From Phlyctochytrium arcticum (lineage: Eukaryota; Chytridiomycota; Chytridiomycetes; Chytridiales; Chytridiaceae): a DNA stretch of 64,000 bases. How positions within the stretch are numbered: position 1 is the first letter of the stretch; each line of letters opens with the position of its first letter. Of the stretch, positions 36,699-46,248 are shown one piece after another. The notes beneath the pieces are model-generated. The model saw only the letters and a list, made by a program, of their open reading frames with translations, was not told the origin of the DNA and made no database searches. The stretch covers positions 496,001 through 560,000 of the forward strand of contig JAHLKI010000013.1 of assembly GCA_025602905.1 (NCBI GenBank), in the 5' to 3' direction. The position numbers and the translations under genes are program-made.

Positions 36699-37502
36699 AG
36701 TGCGAGCCGAAAAGCTGCTCAGGGAGGTTACTAGCAACCTGAACGGCAGCAAGCTATTTTATACGAAAGTCACGGATGAAGAGCGCCAGGCGGTTTATCA
36801 TGCGATGAAGGTGGAATTTCGCGGCTCTGGCCATTGGTATCGGTGCGAGAATGGGCATCCAGTAAGTTCATATGATGTTCTGCTCAAGCTTCGGATTTCT
36901 AAACCATTGGTTTTTTAGGACAGCAGCATCACCTTGTTGCTGGAATTACTAGGGACCTGGGTATGGAGACTGCATTCCAAAACAGGGGCATCTAAACCAG
37001 GTGATAACAACAATGGATGGAATCTTTCATATCACCTTTCCAGAGGTGGTGCCAGAGGTTGTGCGCGAGATGGCAGATTTATTATTGGCCCCCGGGAGTC
37101 TTGACATGTTTTATTTCCTCTCCGTTCACATCACAAAGCATTTTTGACATGGGCACTGCTTGAATGTCCATGCTCTCCATTATGTACATTTAAGTGGAAC
37201 TTATTCACATTTCGCCCATGCTGGATGATAGTTTTTTTAACATGATCGGAGACTGTCTATTCGTACCGCCCTCCTCTTCCAACAAACAAGTCAGCGGAAA
37301 TGCATAACGCGAGTCAACTCCAAAATTGCTAGATCGCACAACTTCTCGGCATTCTCAAATCGTTGGAGGAACCTTCGGATATGCTCACCGTGCAGGCAAT
37401 GCTCTTGGCGCAAACCATTGTCAAGGGATAGTTGTAAGGAGTGAAAGGATCTCCAGTGAAAGATGTGACGTTATGGGTCAGTCAAGGTCAAGCAAGATCA
37501 TA
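36699..37502 (+). other. 3' remainder of copy D and spacer mirrored from the B-A spacer
   Basis: Up to about 37000 this is the frameshifted end of copy D. From about 37000 to 37500 it matches, in the same order, the minus-strand spacer between copy B and the copy A promoter (25180 down to 24705), with shared stretches such as GAGTCTTGACATG and CGCGAGTCAACTCCA versions. There is no independent gene. Confidence 0.65.
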
Positions 37503-37526
37503 GTGAAGATTGCAAGCACCGAAACA
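37503..37526 (+). promoter_or_regulatory. Conserved upstream block, orphan instance (copy of the A promoter)
   Basis: The core is followed by GGCCGAATAACCCAAAAAGA and, after an insertion of about 165 bases (37630-37795), by GCGCACCTGTCAGTGGGAAA as in the copy A promoter. Homology to A ends near 37870 and no ZNFX1 start follows. It is the promoter of a deleted mirror copy of A. Confidence 0.55.
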
Positions 37527-37870
37527 GATTTGCAGGCCGAATAACCCAAAAAGAAGACAGAAACTATGGAGTTTGTCTCGTTCCAACACCGCTCTATGTT
37601 TTATTTGTTATGTCAAGAACAGCGATGGAAGCTTAACTCTGGAATGAACAAAGCCGGTTTTGGGGCCGATATTTAGAAGACTTGCCAGAAATCAAGCTCC
37701 CGGAGCTAGCTGCATCAACCGGACAAGCACATGCAACATGGGGTCGGCAGGTGCTTCTGGAACCTGAGGTTCTGAAGACTTTCCTGGCGCTATGTTCAGC
37801 GCAGCGCACCTGTCAGTGGGAAAAAAATGCACGAGGCGTTTGGGGCTTTTGGGGCGTGCATGCTCCCCAG

Positions 37871-38800
37871 GAACTTCTTCATTCAGGCCAGCATATTTCG
37901 GACAAATTGGCCTGACGCAAGAGATCGAAGCGAATGGTCTCCAATCTTTGATTTGCTTTGTCCAAACAACCACCATCAATATAACGGGCTGTAGGGTGTA
38001 TGTCCGGAAGATGCCAAAATGCTCAATTTGGGGGTAATAATATCTACTTATACAGCGTGCTCGTACCAAAGCTGAGATGTCGCCACTGCAACTTCTACAT
38101 CTGTTCGGAACAGTTGGATTGCTGCCATTGTTCGCGCGGCTTGTCCGTCGCCGTCTTTTCGACGCCAAAATCGCGCGCACATTTACTTGCTGGGATCTTA
38201 CATCAACAGACAAGGAACCAGCCTTCAGAAAGGTCAGCAAATCCAGCCAAGTGAGACAGTACCGAATGCACGTTCAACGAGCAAATCCAGCCAAGTGAGA
38301 CAGTGGCGAATACACGTTCAACGGTGTACATTTTTATTCCAAATTGTTATGGTAGACTGTCTCCGGTCAATTAAAGATCATTTCCACCCTTTTCCTAAAT
38401 TCAAAACCGGAGTTTCTCACTTCACCTTACGTAAGCGTAACCTGCGCCTCACCAGTGACCCGCGATCTGCGCCTTGTCGCGTTGTTGGCCCGTTCGACTT
38501 GGAGATGCATTTTGAATCTCATCTAATTTTTTCTAGCCACCTGTTCGCCCACCGGGGCACTCGTCAAAACGCCTTTGATGGAGTAGTCCGCGTAGTAGCC
38601 GAAACTAAACGGGCTGCATGTCTTGAAAGGTCCGTTCATTGCATTTCGGCGTATAATTCCATTTTCATTCATCAAACAACGCGTTTGCCAGGGCTGTCAT
38701 TTCACGTTATCCATTCTACGGAGCAAGAGGTCACTCTTTCACGATACAATATAAGGTACTGAGATGTTCCAGTATCTCAATAAGGAAGCGTCTATTCTCC
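37871..38800. other. Unique sequence between the orphan promoter and the minisatellite
   Basis: A 191-codon plus-strand frame (38187-38762) overlaps a tandem duplication and has no recognisable domain. I see no supported gene. Confidence 0.45.
38236..38323 (+). repeat. Tandem duplication, 2 x 44 bp
   Basis: Two adjacent 44-base copies begin with AGCAAATCCAGCCAAGTGAG at 38236 and 38280. They differ at only a few positions, so the duplication is recent. Confidence 0.85.
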
Positions 38801-38802
38801 CG

Positions 38803-39423
38803 AGGTCCCTATTTTCATGTGGCTTTATCTCCATATGTCGAATGCTTGGTCATCTGCAATTAGTGAACCCCCATCATCCCTCTAAGGTACCGCATTGGAG
38901 GACCGTGGTGGACTTTTAGCGGCGCTGGTGATCGTGAACCCCCATCATCCCTCTCATACACCGCATTGGATGACCGTGGTGGACTTTTAGCGGCGCTGGT
39001 ACCGTGAACCCCCATCATCCCTCTAATACCGCAATGCAGGACCGTGGTGGACTTTTAGCGGCACTGGTAACCGTGAACCCCCATCATCCCTCCAATGCAT
39101 CGCATTGGAGGACCGTGGTGGACTTTTAGCGGCGCTGGTAACCGTGAACCCCCATCATCCCTCTATTGCACCGTATTGGAGGACCGTGGTGGACTTTTAG
39201 CGGTGCTGGTGACTGTGAACCCCCATCATCCCTCTAATGCACCGTATCAGAGGACTGTGGTGGACTTTTAGCGACGCTGGTGTCCGTGAACCCCCATCAT
39301 CCCTTTAATGCACCGTATCGGAGGACCGTGGTGGACTTTTAGCAAAAGCAGCTGTTCCAGTGACCTCCCTTTAGAGAGCCTATTTTCGTCTGGACTTCAA
39401 TCCCCATTCGTCGAATGCTTGGG
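38803..39423 (+). repeat. Minisatellite of seven ~70-bp units with homologous flanks
   Basis: Units start with GTGAACCCCCATCATCCCTC at 38863, 38934, 39004, 39073, 39144, 39215 and 39286 (periods 69-71) and end with GGTGGACTTTTAGCGGCGCT. The last unit breaks off after TTTTAGC near 39343. The sequence just before the array (38803-38850, CCTATTTTC...GTCGAATGCTTGG) recurs after it (39379-39423), followed by a diverged extra unit to about 39490, so there is also a higher-order repeat. Confidence 0.9.
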
Positions 39424-39769
39424 TTCTCGTGTTCCTTGAATCCCCTTCATCGCTCTATCGCGTGCGGTATGAGTCAGGTTGGACTTTTAGAGGGCAGAGA
39501 ATTCCAGTCTCTCTATCGGGTCCGGGGAAAAAGGAGTAGGCGTCTACTTAGGTGTCAAGCTCTTGCTTACTTATTTTTTCTTTCTTTCCTTTCATTGTTT
39601 CTCTGTCCGAACTCCTGCAACGGCTTTTATGCACAAGTCACGACTCGGAGTGATCTTCCGGAACGCTTCACAATACCGTTGTTTCCAAGATTTCTCTTTA
39701 CCTGAAGATCAAGATACACCACAGGCATCAATCTCGCGGCTACCATTGCCTAGCATGTATATAACTTTA

Positions 39770-40933
39770 AAGGATGTCCGTCATGTCGCGGCTCACTGCG
39801 CAGCATCAACCGGTACAACCGCATCATCAAAAAAGCGGTCTTGAACGAATCCACCAAAAAGTTCGTATCGGGGGCTCACGCCGAGTACACTAAACTGTGC
39901 GAGGCCGTGCAGGCCTTTGAGACCAAACTTCAACTCAATTTGGATTCACAGCAGACCCACCCCATTTGACGCCAAGATTGCGCATGCCACCAAGCATCCG
40001 GATGTTGTCAAATTGCGTAAACGGCTGGAATTCCATCAGAACATGTGCACGGAAGCTGAACAGCCGTATGGCAAGACGAGAAGTTTGATGGTGGACGCCA
40101 TCCGACGACGGAACATCCCCGAGTCGTTCCATGTCGATGAAGCCGTGATTCAAACGACGTGTGCGTTACGGGCTCGATCGCTGACGCTGCAGTTTCATCA
40201 GGTGCGGGTTGCTGGGCTCCGCGAGATTGCTTTAAAGCCTGCAGTGACACCCAAGCATGTTGCTCGAATCAGGGAGACGCTGGCGGGTCGTGCCGGCAAG
40301 TACGCCAAGGAGAGTCGGGCGCTGGTTGATGTAGCTGAAGAGGCCATGTCTCATGTCATTGAGACCGAAGCTCGGTTATTCTGGGCCCACTTTGAGCTTT
40401 TGTCACTTCACTACCCCAAGAACGCCAAACCCGAGACCGCGGAACAAAATGAACAGAAACGGTTGGCTACCCTTGCCGTACAAAAATCCAGTCTCGAATC
40501 CTGCCTGGCCAAATGCGCAGAGTACCCCGGTACACTCGGAAAATACGCATCCTGAGCCGAAAAAATCCTCAACATGGTCAACGGACACGAACCCTTTTAC
40601 ACGGGTGTGACGGATGCCGAGCGTCAAGCCGTGTATAACGCCATGAAGGTCGAGTTTCGCGGGTCGGGGCATTGGTACCGCTGTGCGAATGGACATCCGT
40701 TTACGATTGGAGAGTGTGGGATGCCGATGGAGGTGGCTACCTGTCCCGAATGTCGGGCAGCCGTCGGAGGAGAGGGGCATAGGGCTGTGAGGGGGTTACC
40801 GTGGATGAGGGGATGGAGACTGCGTTTGGAAATATGCATATTTAGTAGTGAGGATCTATGCCTGAGTCTTTGCATGTTTTCATATATATATTTTCTCTCT
40901 CTCCCTCTTGCTACAAAAAAATCCCCGAAATGA
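39770..40933 (+). pseudogene. Copy E: 3' fragment of a ZNFX1-type gene, broken
   Basis: Homology begins abruptly at GCPSCRGSLRSINRYN and runs to the RZ finger (GHWYRCANGHPFTIGECG, CPECRAAVGG). It resembles copy A more than B-D: it shares NLDSQQTPFDAKI, KPAVTPKHV and the CANGHPFTIGECGMPME wording, and has no intron in the RZ finger. The frame shifts at QQT/PFD near 39955, there is a stop after GKYAS at about 40554, and another shift after GEGHRAV alters the end. The NFX1 fingers and the helicase are absent. It is the surviving tail of the mirror copy of gene A. Confidence 0.85.
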
Positions 40934-40949
40934 TGAAAGTTTTGGAGTG

Positions 40950-41023
40950 ACAAGGGAAGGTCCACATTCTGAGTTCCGTTATTTTCACAAGGGAAGGTCC
41001 ACATTCTGAGTTCCGTTATTTTC
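40950..41023 (+). repeat. Tandem duplication, 2 x 37 bp
   Basis: ACAAGGGAAGGTCCACATTC begins at 40950 and again at 40987. The two copies are identical over almost the full unit. Confidence 0.85.
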
Positions 41024-41071
41024 CCTTCATCCAACGGGGACCGACATCTATGTCGCCATTTACTAATGTAT

Positions 41072-41187
41072 TGTTGAGAACTAAAAGATTTGGCACGATT
41101 TACATTGATATGTGTAACATGTGCAAAAGAGGGATTTCGGTGCTCATACATAAGGGAAATGGCAAAGGCTCTCATTACTTGTAGCCA
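41072..41187 (-). repeat. LTR, left copy (3' LTR of the minus-strand element)
   Basis: A 116-base repeat with TG...CA ends. The adjacent internal side reads GGGAGGATGTGTTG on the minus strand, a purine-rich stretch placed like a polypurine tract. Confidence 0.75.
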
Positions 41188-42362
41188 ACTTACAAAAAGA
41201 CCCCATTTCGCAACACATCCTCCCATCGAAATATCTCTCGATTTTGATTGCAATGCATGTATTTGTTGATATTGGTACTTGAAGATACATGTCGAATTTG
41301 ATTTGGCGTCTTTCTTTGATGATCCCTTGTTGATTGAATTTTGACTTGATACACTTCTTGACTTTCTTGATAGTTATTTTCGTTTTGAACGTCGATTGTC
41401 GAACTTGTCTGTCAAACTTGTGTTTAGGAAGGCCTGGTTGACATCGAACGAAGCTGATTGTGTGGAATTCGTTTCCGGAGGTGGCATCGGGTTGGATCGT
41501 CTTCTGTAGTCCAAGTTGCTTCAGTCTGTTGTCTCGTAATTGAAGTTGCTTGAGAAGCTTCGTTTATTCTTGGTTGTTGTGTGTACTCGGCTTTGGGAAT
41601 TGAATCAGATTAGTCAGATATATATTTCGTGTAAAGTTTTCGTATAATTTTCTCATTTTTCACTCTTTGAGTTACGACAAAGATCGAAGTCTCGGATGAT
41701 CTTGTCGAATTCCTGTTCCGGAGTCTTAAAATTTGAGAGTGTCAGTGCGTCCCCCATTCGCGGATGGGCTGAAACTCCTATCGCCGGTCAGCTTCTTCGC
41801 AGACTCCTCAAGATAAATTTGGCGGTATTTATTCCGTCGGTTGTTGTGGTATAGTTGTGGTCCAGGTATGGGTCGAGACCTCGTGATTTGAATTCTAGGG
41901 ATAATTCGGTTTCCCAATGAGTAAAGTGTGATCCGTCCTTTAGAAGGGATGGTATCGGAGCGGCTCTCAGCTCCGGTACTTCGTGTCTCCGTTCTGCTGA
42001 TAACGTTTTGCAAACTGAAGAGTTTTGCTTGTTACCCACCAGCTTCCCGTCCTTGTCCAAAATGTCATTCCGGTATTGTCTGCTATGATGTCGATCAGGA
42101 TTCCTGTATGTGCCAAAATTTAACTTTGCCGGTCCATGTTCTTGAATACATTTGTTTCGTTCAGTTGACATGTCATCTTCTGTGTAGATAGTCAGTGTGG
42201 GAAAATATGGAGATGATGAATGAGATCCTCATCTAAGTTCGGGTTTGTTGCTTTTGAGGAGTTTGGTTGCCAAGTTCAGAAGCAGCTGGGGTAACAGTAG
42301 TATCAGAGGAATGACGATAGTCTTTGGTCTGCCATAGTGGAGAGACTATGGTGCTGATAACG

Positions 42363-42489
42363 TGTTGAGAACTAAAAGATTTGGCACGATTTACAGTATT
42401 GATACGTGTAACATGTGCAAAAGAGAGAGAGGGATTTCGGTGCTCATATACATAAGGGAAATGGTAAAGGCTCTCATTCCGTGTAGCCA
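42363..42489 (-). repeat. LTR, right copy (5' LTR of the minus-strand element)
   Basis: A 127-base repeat matching the left LTR, with small insertions (GAGAGA, extra TA). Flanking bases do not give a clear 5-base target duplication. Confidence 0.75.
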
Positions 42490-45400
42490 TATATATGCCG
42501 AGACATTACATTACTAGGGAAGTGTGCAACGGCCACTACTTTGAACGTTATAGCATCTCATGACTTGATCTCCCTCGTATAGATTGACGTAATATAATCA
42601 CCGGAAACTATCCCTATAGAAGTGAGAGAATGAACTTGTTCGTTCAACGTTTCGCCTAACAGTATATCCGCAAATTTTGAGTGTGCTAGAAGCAACTTGA
42701 ATGAAAACGCGGCTTGAAGGAATGTATAGGACCCGCTTTTGCGACATTCAGGGTTGCTGTGTGTTATTCTTTTTGTCCGGCCATTCTCGCCGTTCGAGGA
42801 GTTTGCAAATGGAGAGAGTCTCCAACCTTGAGATGCTCTTGGATCGTACCCTCCTCCGGGTGGGAATATTGCACTTTGATGTCGGCCGCATCCCTTTGTC
42901 CAAAGTCGAGACGGAGGCAACAGGGTACGGAAATACAGCCAATCGCAAAGGTAATACTTTCGATGATCGTCGGAAGGTTTTGAAGTGGGAAGGACTGTCG
43001 TTTTCAACGTTTGATGGAGGAAGATTTGGGATAGGTTTTTTGGCCAGCGTCAAGATTTTTCGTCGACAAGAACCCAAGAACCCAAACATATACGGACCCC
43101 CACCATTCTGAAACCCACGACTTTCAGTTCTGGCTCCGCCGCATTGTTCGAAAATTGTCGTTTGTCGTCGTAAGTTGTCCGGCAGAGACTGCCAACGGCA
43201 GGGTTTCGTCTTTTTTTTGTCGTCACCCAGGTTGTTGCAACTTTCAGGACGAGCGCCAGAGAACCTCCGACATTGCGTCGCTGTCCCATTCTTCACTTTA
43301 CTCTTTGCCCGTTCAACACTCATGAAAGGACCTTCAGCTCGTCATCCTGCTCTTTTCGAGTTTCAAGCAATCTGGGCCGCGGCGCAAGAACTTTACTCCT
43401 GGCCCCGGCGTCTAAACTGAAGTGACTTTCAGGAAATCAAGTGCGGTCGGAACAAAACAACCATTGTCATTCACGGCGTGTTTTTCCTTCAAGATCCAAA
43501 TAGCACTTTTCATGAACGGCAAAGATTCCTGTGGGAAACCATAGAATAATGTGGCTGACCGCACCCCCTATAATAAAGTGGAAAGGAGCTTGCGGCCTTT
43601 GCCCGCCAGTGTGTGTGCGACCTGGTCCAGGACAACATTGTCGTTCTGGGAAACGCTTGTGCACTACACCATTTTTACAATAAGAATCATAATCTACTAA
43701 AATACAATATGATTTGACGTTTGTTTTCTTTGTTGGCCCACGATGCGAACATGGTCAAATATACACACACCGTATCGGAGAATTATTCCTGATGACCCCA
43801 CACAAAAACATGTGGGATTGTTTCTCATATATCTCCCTGCAAGGAGGTAGACGACTTTTGGCGTGGGAAATGCCATATATATGAACCACGTCAAGGACCC
43901 TTTCTGAAGACGATCTGTGCTTGCATTTGGGTTTTTGGTTTCAGTAGAGGAACTCGGAATAACCAGGGTGGTTGTCAAGTGTGACTCCTTGTGTTGATAA
44001 TTATGCCCCACGACGGCCTGGTTGGAGAGGAAAATGTCATCTTTTCCTTCCTGATGACCTCGGAACGCCAGGGTCGTCGCGCAATTGGATCGTCACAGCC
44101 GGTCTAGTGATTTCCTCTCGGCTCGTGGGAAAAAGAAGTGAGAGAGGGGGAAATGGTGTTATACATTCTCCGTGAACTCATATTGATTTCCTCACCCACC
44201 TCCATCGTTTTTACCTCATATTATTTCTTTCTTTCATATCAAAGAATTTGCTTCATTCACAATCGGTGAACCGGGCATATACCTCCAATCAATCACCAGG
44301 AAAAAAAAACTCCCCATAATATCTGACATGGATGTGGGTCAAGATCCCGCGAATGTATGGATTGAAATGTAGTATATATATATAATCAGGTAACAGAGTT
44401 GTTGGGGAGCCGAAATCGTCATCAACCGCACTTTTAACAAGGACTTTTTTTTTGGAAAAGTCGATGCATTCATTGGATTTATCGGTCAGACCGACCCTCG
44501 AGTGACTTTCATCACACGTGTCGACAAATGGGGGCTCGGTATTGAATACTTTCCCGAACGATCCTGTTTCCAGCGAGGGATTACACTAGAGGCGTAGTTT
44601 TGGAGAGCGAACAATAGGGGCAACTTTATTATTACCTTGACGCGTCAGCCTGTCGGTTATATAGAGTCATGCAGGATCCTCCAAAATAACTCACAACATT
44701 GGCCTTTGCTCAAAAATGTATGGTTGACAACATTTTTTCCTTCACTCGGGCGAGCGAGTGCGACACCCACACAGCAAAGCAGATGAAATAGGGCCCTACG
44801 GCCGAGATCTGGATACACAGCGTGGTAGCATGAAAGACCAGATTCTGTCATTATATTTTCTTTCCATTTTTTTTGTGTGCTTTCATCCTTCATGTATATA
44901 GTGTCAGTCTTGTGAAATGAGCAGAGTAAACATTGTCGAGTTGTTGTTCCATGGGGGGGGGGGGGGGGGGTGAACGCACTTCCGTCCTAAAAACGAATAC
45001 CTGGAAGACCGGAAAACATCATTGTCCTTTTTTAAAAAGTTGGGACGTAAAAGGCAGCAGGATGAGGCATGGCGAGATGTAGGCTCGTTTCCCTATGCTT
45101 TTCTGGATGGAAGGTATATTATGCTGAGTGCTGAGTTTGGCATATGAAGATGTTGGGAAATGTTGCATCAGATTCTCCCAAAGATCCTTCCTGGGATTTC
45201 CATCAACTGATCGTTCAGAGATGTGTTTCTTGTGGAATATGTGTCTCCTTGCGCTGAGACCCTTGCCAACCCCACGAGACTTTTGTGGCATGTGAAAGTC
45301 CGTGAATAACGTACGGCACGAGGTGCGTGTGGGGGGGGACGAGTCACTGGAGGGAGCTAGGGTCGGTCCTAGGGAGTGTGTGTGGCAGTGCACTTGGAGG

Positions 45401-46248
45401 GAAATGCCAAGGCTTTCAATTTGAATCCCCGCAGGCTGAAACTCGGGTGCCACAACTTTACGGTCATTCACAGCCCGGGTATTTCCGCGACAGACGACGA
45501 GCAGCACCAGCCGGCCACAACTCAAAGAACTCAAAAGACTGTGAAATGAGATACCGCCAGGCAGGAAAGTTGCAGCAACAAGGCTGTGGTCTGCCGGGGC
45601 CGGTGCTTGAATTGATGGATAAAAAACCACGGCGGGCGACGAAACGACAATATCATGATATATGCGAGCGGGAAAAGTATAGGGGCCCACGTTTCCCCGT
45701 CCTTCGTTGATGCTTGATGCCCATTATTCTCCGAGGTACTTTGTCTGAACCTAAAAAAACAAGTGTTGAACGCCTCAAGCAACAACTTTATAAGAGACCC
45801 CCCGTTGACAAGTTCATCCAAAGACCCTAAAAAGTCCGCATCCGAAATTCAAGGACTTTCAGGATTCAAGAACGGCGTGACACCCCCACGCGGCGAGCGA
45901 CATCAGGGTAAGTTTCTCGTTTCTTTCCTAGGACTGTTCTCCATTTCCAGAGTTTTTTTCCCTGTGATCTCTCGTTCGTTCGTTGGTCGTTGATAGTAAA
46001 TATTAATACACGCCGCATCTATCAGCGGGCGGCGTCGTCCGGTGCTTGGCAAGCAGCTTGAGATTGACCAAGCTCGGCCTGGGACAGCTCCGACACCTGT
46101 TCTAGGTTTTAAGCTTTTTGTTCCATACTTTCCGTGGCATTCCTTACGTCCCCCCACACACACACTTTCCTTACATCTCATACTTTCCTCCCACTCACAC
46201 ACAGTCAAGTTAACTTCCAACAAAAGCTGCAATCGCCAAACGAAACAA
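42490..46248. other. Long region (3.7 kb) without a supported gene
   Basis: Open frames of up to 223 codons occur (for example 45690-45019 and 43323-42748, minus), but none shows a domain, signal peptide or splice logic that I can defend. An 18-base G run lies at 44953-44970. The last 200 bases are the pyrimidine-rich 5' region of the F-box gene. Confidence 0.4.

Larger units (their letters stand above)
41072..42489 (-). mobile_element. Deleted Ty1/copia-like LTR retrotransposon
   Basis: Two direct repeats, 41072-41187 and 42363-42489, begin TGTTGAGAACTAAAAG and end TAGCCA (TG...CA termini) and flank only about 1.18 kb. Next to the right repeat the minus strand reads TTATCAGCACCATAG, placed like a copia primer-binding site. 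A minus-strand frame (42171-41788) has DGSHFTHWETELSLEFKSRG, resembling the start of copia Gag proteins. No protease, integrase or reverse transcriptase remains, so it cannot move by itself. The two LTRs differ by several small indels, suggesting an old insertion. Confidence 0.75.

Noticed and set aside
38187..38762. 191-codon plus-strand frame
   Set aside because: It starts in a tandem duplication, has no recognisable domain and lies in a decayed region.
38863..39343. CRISPR-like array
   Set aside because: The units are contiguous and nearly identical over their whole length without unique spacers; it is a minisatellite in a eukaryote.
39563..39844. 93-codon plus-strand frame before fragment E
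   Set aside because: Its end overlaps the ZNFX1 homology in the wrong frame; only the homologous frame is meaningful.
42748..43323. 191-codon minus-strand frame
   Set aside because: Basic, low-information composition with no domain, and overlapping frames on the other strand are equally long; probably chance.
45019..45690. 223-codon minus-strand frame
   Set aside because: No signal peptide, domain or codon pattern that distinguishes it from noise; a long plus-strand frame overlaps it.
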